The notes below the pieces were generated by a model, which searched no databases, was not told the DNA's origin, and was given only the letters and a program-made list of their open reading frames with translations. From positions 1-64,000 of the forward strand of contig CAZFYZ010000003.1 in the NCBI GenBank assembly GCA_964523735.1: DNA of 64,000 nt, given 5' to 3'. Below, in pieces: positions 62,159 through 64,000 of the stretch. Positions within the stretch are counted from its first letter, which is position 1; every line of letters begins with the position of its first letter. A program made the position numbers and the translations under genes. This DNA comes from CAZFYZ01 sp964523735. Its GTDB lineage: Bacteria; Armatimonadota; UBA5829.

Positions 62159-64000
62159 CTACCCGGAAGCGGTAGTGCGCAGGATGAGGTCCTGGATCAT
62201 CCACGAGTTAGCAATCTGGAGTTCTGTGAACCTGGACGGGGCCAAGCGCTCGAGATACCATTCAATGTCTCTCACGTTGTAGCCAAGGTTCAAGCCACCG
62301 ACGCGCGCGAACTCCCCGAGAGCTGCTCTGTAAGCGGAGAAGTCCACTCCGATCAGGTTCAGCACGTGACACATTAGCCAGGTCCACACTACCTGTTCGT
62401 TGTCACAGGTGAGGGCCGGACGCAAAGCCTCCAAGGATGCCTTGGCTGCATCGTACCGGCCAAGCCAGATCTGGACTTCGGCTCGGGACAGACCCGCTCC
62501 CGTGTGCGCGGGGTCGCGGCTGATGGCCTCGCCGTAGTCGGTGACAGCTGCCTCCAGTTCTCCAAGGAGGGCGTGCGCATCCCCTAGTCCGGAGTAGAAG
62601 TTGCCGAGAGCCTCCTCGGTACCGCAACTGATCGCTCTCGTATAGGCGTCCGCGCCCAACTGGAGAGCTTCCCTCGACGCAGCCGACCTGCCCCAGCGCA
62701 TAGCGGTCACAGCCAGACGAATGTAAGCGTCGGCGGCTCCCGAACAGCCCTCGAGGAAATCGCGGCCCCTGGCAACCGCCTCATCTGCCCGCTCCTGTTG
62801 GAACATCTGATCAATCTCTGCGAGCCTCAACCCGTCCAGGCAGCCGCGAGCCTCTGTCTGCAGATCCCCAACGTCCATATCACAAGCCATCTCCAAGAAG
62901 CATTCAGCGACAGCTATGGCCCCAGGCAGGTCATCCGCCTGGGCACAGTTGGCCACACGGGTGTGGAAGACGGCAACCAGCCATTCCACCTGAGCTTCCA
63001 TACCGCGGGCGTAGCCGATGCGAGATGAGATACGCAGTGCATCTCGCAGGTGAGACTCCGCCAGACTAAGCTCGCCCAGCCTGTGATAGAGGTTGCCGAG
63101 AACGCCGTTCCAATGGCTCTCGTGACGAGCGTCTCTGGTCTCTCTGGCGATAGCCACAGCTTCGTGGTAGTGCAGGATCGCGCGTTCACGGTGCTCGTGA
63201 TGCCTTACGTCGGAGATGAGTGCGCTGTAAATATTGCCGAGACCGCCATTCCAGATGCCCTCATGGGTTCTCATTCCTGACTCCCGGCTGAAGGCGATTG
63301 CTTCCCTGTAGTACTCCTGCGCCTCCTCATACCTGCCCTGACCACACAGAGCGTTGGCCAGATCTCCCGCGTTCTCAGACTGAAGTGCCGGGTTCGGGTT
63401 AGCCGCCAGGAGTTCCTCGGCCCGACGGTGATACGCAAGAGCGCCGTCCAAGTCGCTCATGTAGAACGATATGTCGCCCAGCGCGACCGTGAGCATTATC
63501 TCGCACTCGGGGTCCGCCGCCTTGGAAAGCAGAGGCAGCGCGTCCAAGTAGGCCTGCTTCGCTTCCGACAACTCCGCCAGGTTGCGGCGGACCTTGCCCA
63601 AGAGGACGTGGAGGACTATCCTTTGCTTGGGTGACACGTTCCCGGCCAGGAACCGGCTACACATATCGGCTAGCAGCAGGAAATGCCCCCACCAGTAGAG
63701 GCTATCGTATATGCCGGAATCAATGAAAAGAGCTGTTGCCGACTCTGCCTCGTCGGCAGACAGAAGATGATCCAGTGCCATCAGCTGCGGCTGAATGTCC
63801 TCGATCGAAGTTCTGTCGTGCGGTGCGGGAACCGGCAGGCTCAGGTAGAACTCCGCCGCTTGTTGGTGAAGCGAGTGCTTGCAGTGCGCGCTTCCATCCT
63901 GGGGGATCCGGCTGTAGGCATACTCGCAATCCAAGGGGTGCATAGCGAACAGACCGCGGTCGCAACTAGCGACGTGGTTCACCCGCAAACGGTTCAGTAT
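62159..64000 (-). CDS. STAND/AP-ATPase-type TPR protein (5' partial)
   Basis: The frame is open to the right edge (ILNRLRVNHVASCDRGLFAM), so the N-terminal part is outside. The visible 613 residues begin with a winged-helix-like end (CDRGLFAMHPLDCEYAYSRI), typical of the segment after an NB-ARC/AP-ATPase domain, then about ten TPR units, such as ALGDISFYMSDLDGALAYHR, ALCGQGRYEEAQEYYREA and GVLGNLYHRLGELSLAESHL. Family members are ligand-triggered scaffolds or regulators (MalT/AfsR-like or defence NLR-like). Which one cannot be told without the N-terminus. Confidence 0.8.
   Translation of the reverse strand: MLNRLRVNHVASCDRGLFAMHPLDCEYAYSRIPQDGSAHCKHSLHQQAAEFYLSLPVPAPHDRTSIEDIQPQLMALDHLLSADEAESATALFIDSGIYDSLYWWGHFLLLADMCSRFLAGNVSPKQRIVLHVLLGKVRRNLAELSEAKQAYLDALPLLSKAADPECEIMLTVALGDISFYMSDLDGALAYHRRAEELLAANPNPALQSENAGDLANALCGQGRYEEAQEYYREAIAFSRESGMRTHEGIWNGGLGNIYSALISDVRHHEHRERAILHYHEAVAIARETRDARHESHWNGVLGNLYHRLGELSLAESHLRDALRISSRIGYARGMEAQVEWLVAVFHTRVANCAQADDLPGAIAVAECFLEMACDMDVGDLQTEARGCLDGLRLAEIDQMFQQERADEAVARGRDFLEGCSGAADAYIRLAVTAMRWGRSAASREALQLGADAYTRAISCGTEEALGNFYSGLGDAHALLGELEAAVTDYGEAISRDPAHTGAGLSRAEVQIWLGRYDAAKASLEALRPALTCDNEQVVWTWLMCHVLNLIGVDFSAYRAALGEFARVGGLNLGYNVRDIEWYLERLAPSRFTELQIANSWMIQDLILRTTASG

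Overview
The window is 64 kb of GC-rich bacterial DNA with about 50 protein genes, one tRNA-Leu gene, one transposase and several families of intergenic palindromic repeats. The gene set (DUF1598, DUF4139 and DUF6785-type proteins, GH116-like glycosidase, uroporphyrinogen-decarboxylase-like enzymes outside heme genes, PEP-CTERM and type IV pseudopilin proteins, GDP-heptose genes, an orphan fliG) suggests an environmental, envelope-rich bacterium of the Armatimonadota or a neighbouring lineage such as Planctomycetota. This is inferred from family content, not from a phylogenetic marker. A run of 10 N at 4141-4150 marks draft assembly.

Layout. 1-2.8 kb: the end of a secreted metallophosphoesterase, three copies of a ~70 bp repeat and an IS110-family transposase. 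2.9-7.9 kb: a sodium:solute symporter, a URO-D-like enzyme and a beta-propeller protein, tied together by two near-identical promoter/operator modules. 7.9-8.5 kb: a 47 bp tandem array and a 41-residue peptide gene. 8.6-15.1 kb: a six-gene polysaccharide operon (flippase, HprK-like kinase, polymerase, glycosyltransferase, epimerase, lipid-phosphate sugar transferase) behind one strong promoter. 15.3-26.5 kb: a TPR lipid-anchor-type protein, a ferredoxin-like aldo/keto reductase, twin DUF4139 genes, a HAF/PEP-CTERM protein, NikR, a protein made of OB-like modules, a pseudopilin and a methyltransferase. 26.6-32.5 kb: a minus-strand operon of two DUF1598 paralogues and a GH116-like glycosidase.

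32.6-40 kb: a second URO-D-like gene, a compact transcription unit with promoter, hairpins and terminator (candidate RNA gene or microprotein), an HNH nuclease, CarD with a long leader, a 50 bp tandem array, then queD-queE plus a 2-hydroxyacyl-CoA-dehydratase-like gene. 40-51 kb: two very large secreted proteases (HExxH metallopeptidase, C25-type cysteine peptidase), an esterase, and a hddA-gmhA-gmhB-phosphatase operon for activated heptose. 51-57 kb: serC, a cysteine-cluster protein, HdeD-like protein, fliG and a DUF6785-type membrane protein. 57-64 kb: tRNA-Leu, a secreted protein with different codon use, a decayed zone with gene remnants, a two-Rossmann/RyR-domain membrane protein and the C-terminal part of a STAND-type TPR protein running off the right edge.

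The most unusual signals are: (1) a modular element of two 15 bp palindromes in mirror orientation whose arms vary by compensatory changes at three sites and which seeds both tandem arrays; (2) the small structured transcription unit at 34355-34585; (3) repeated C-terminal OB-like modules shared by otherwise unrelated secreted proteins; and (4) the NAD-binding/RyR protein.
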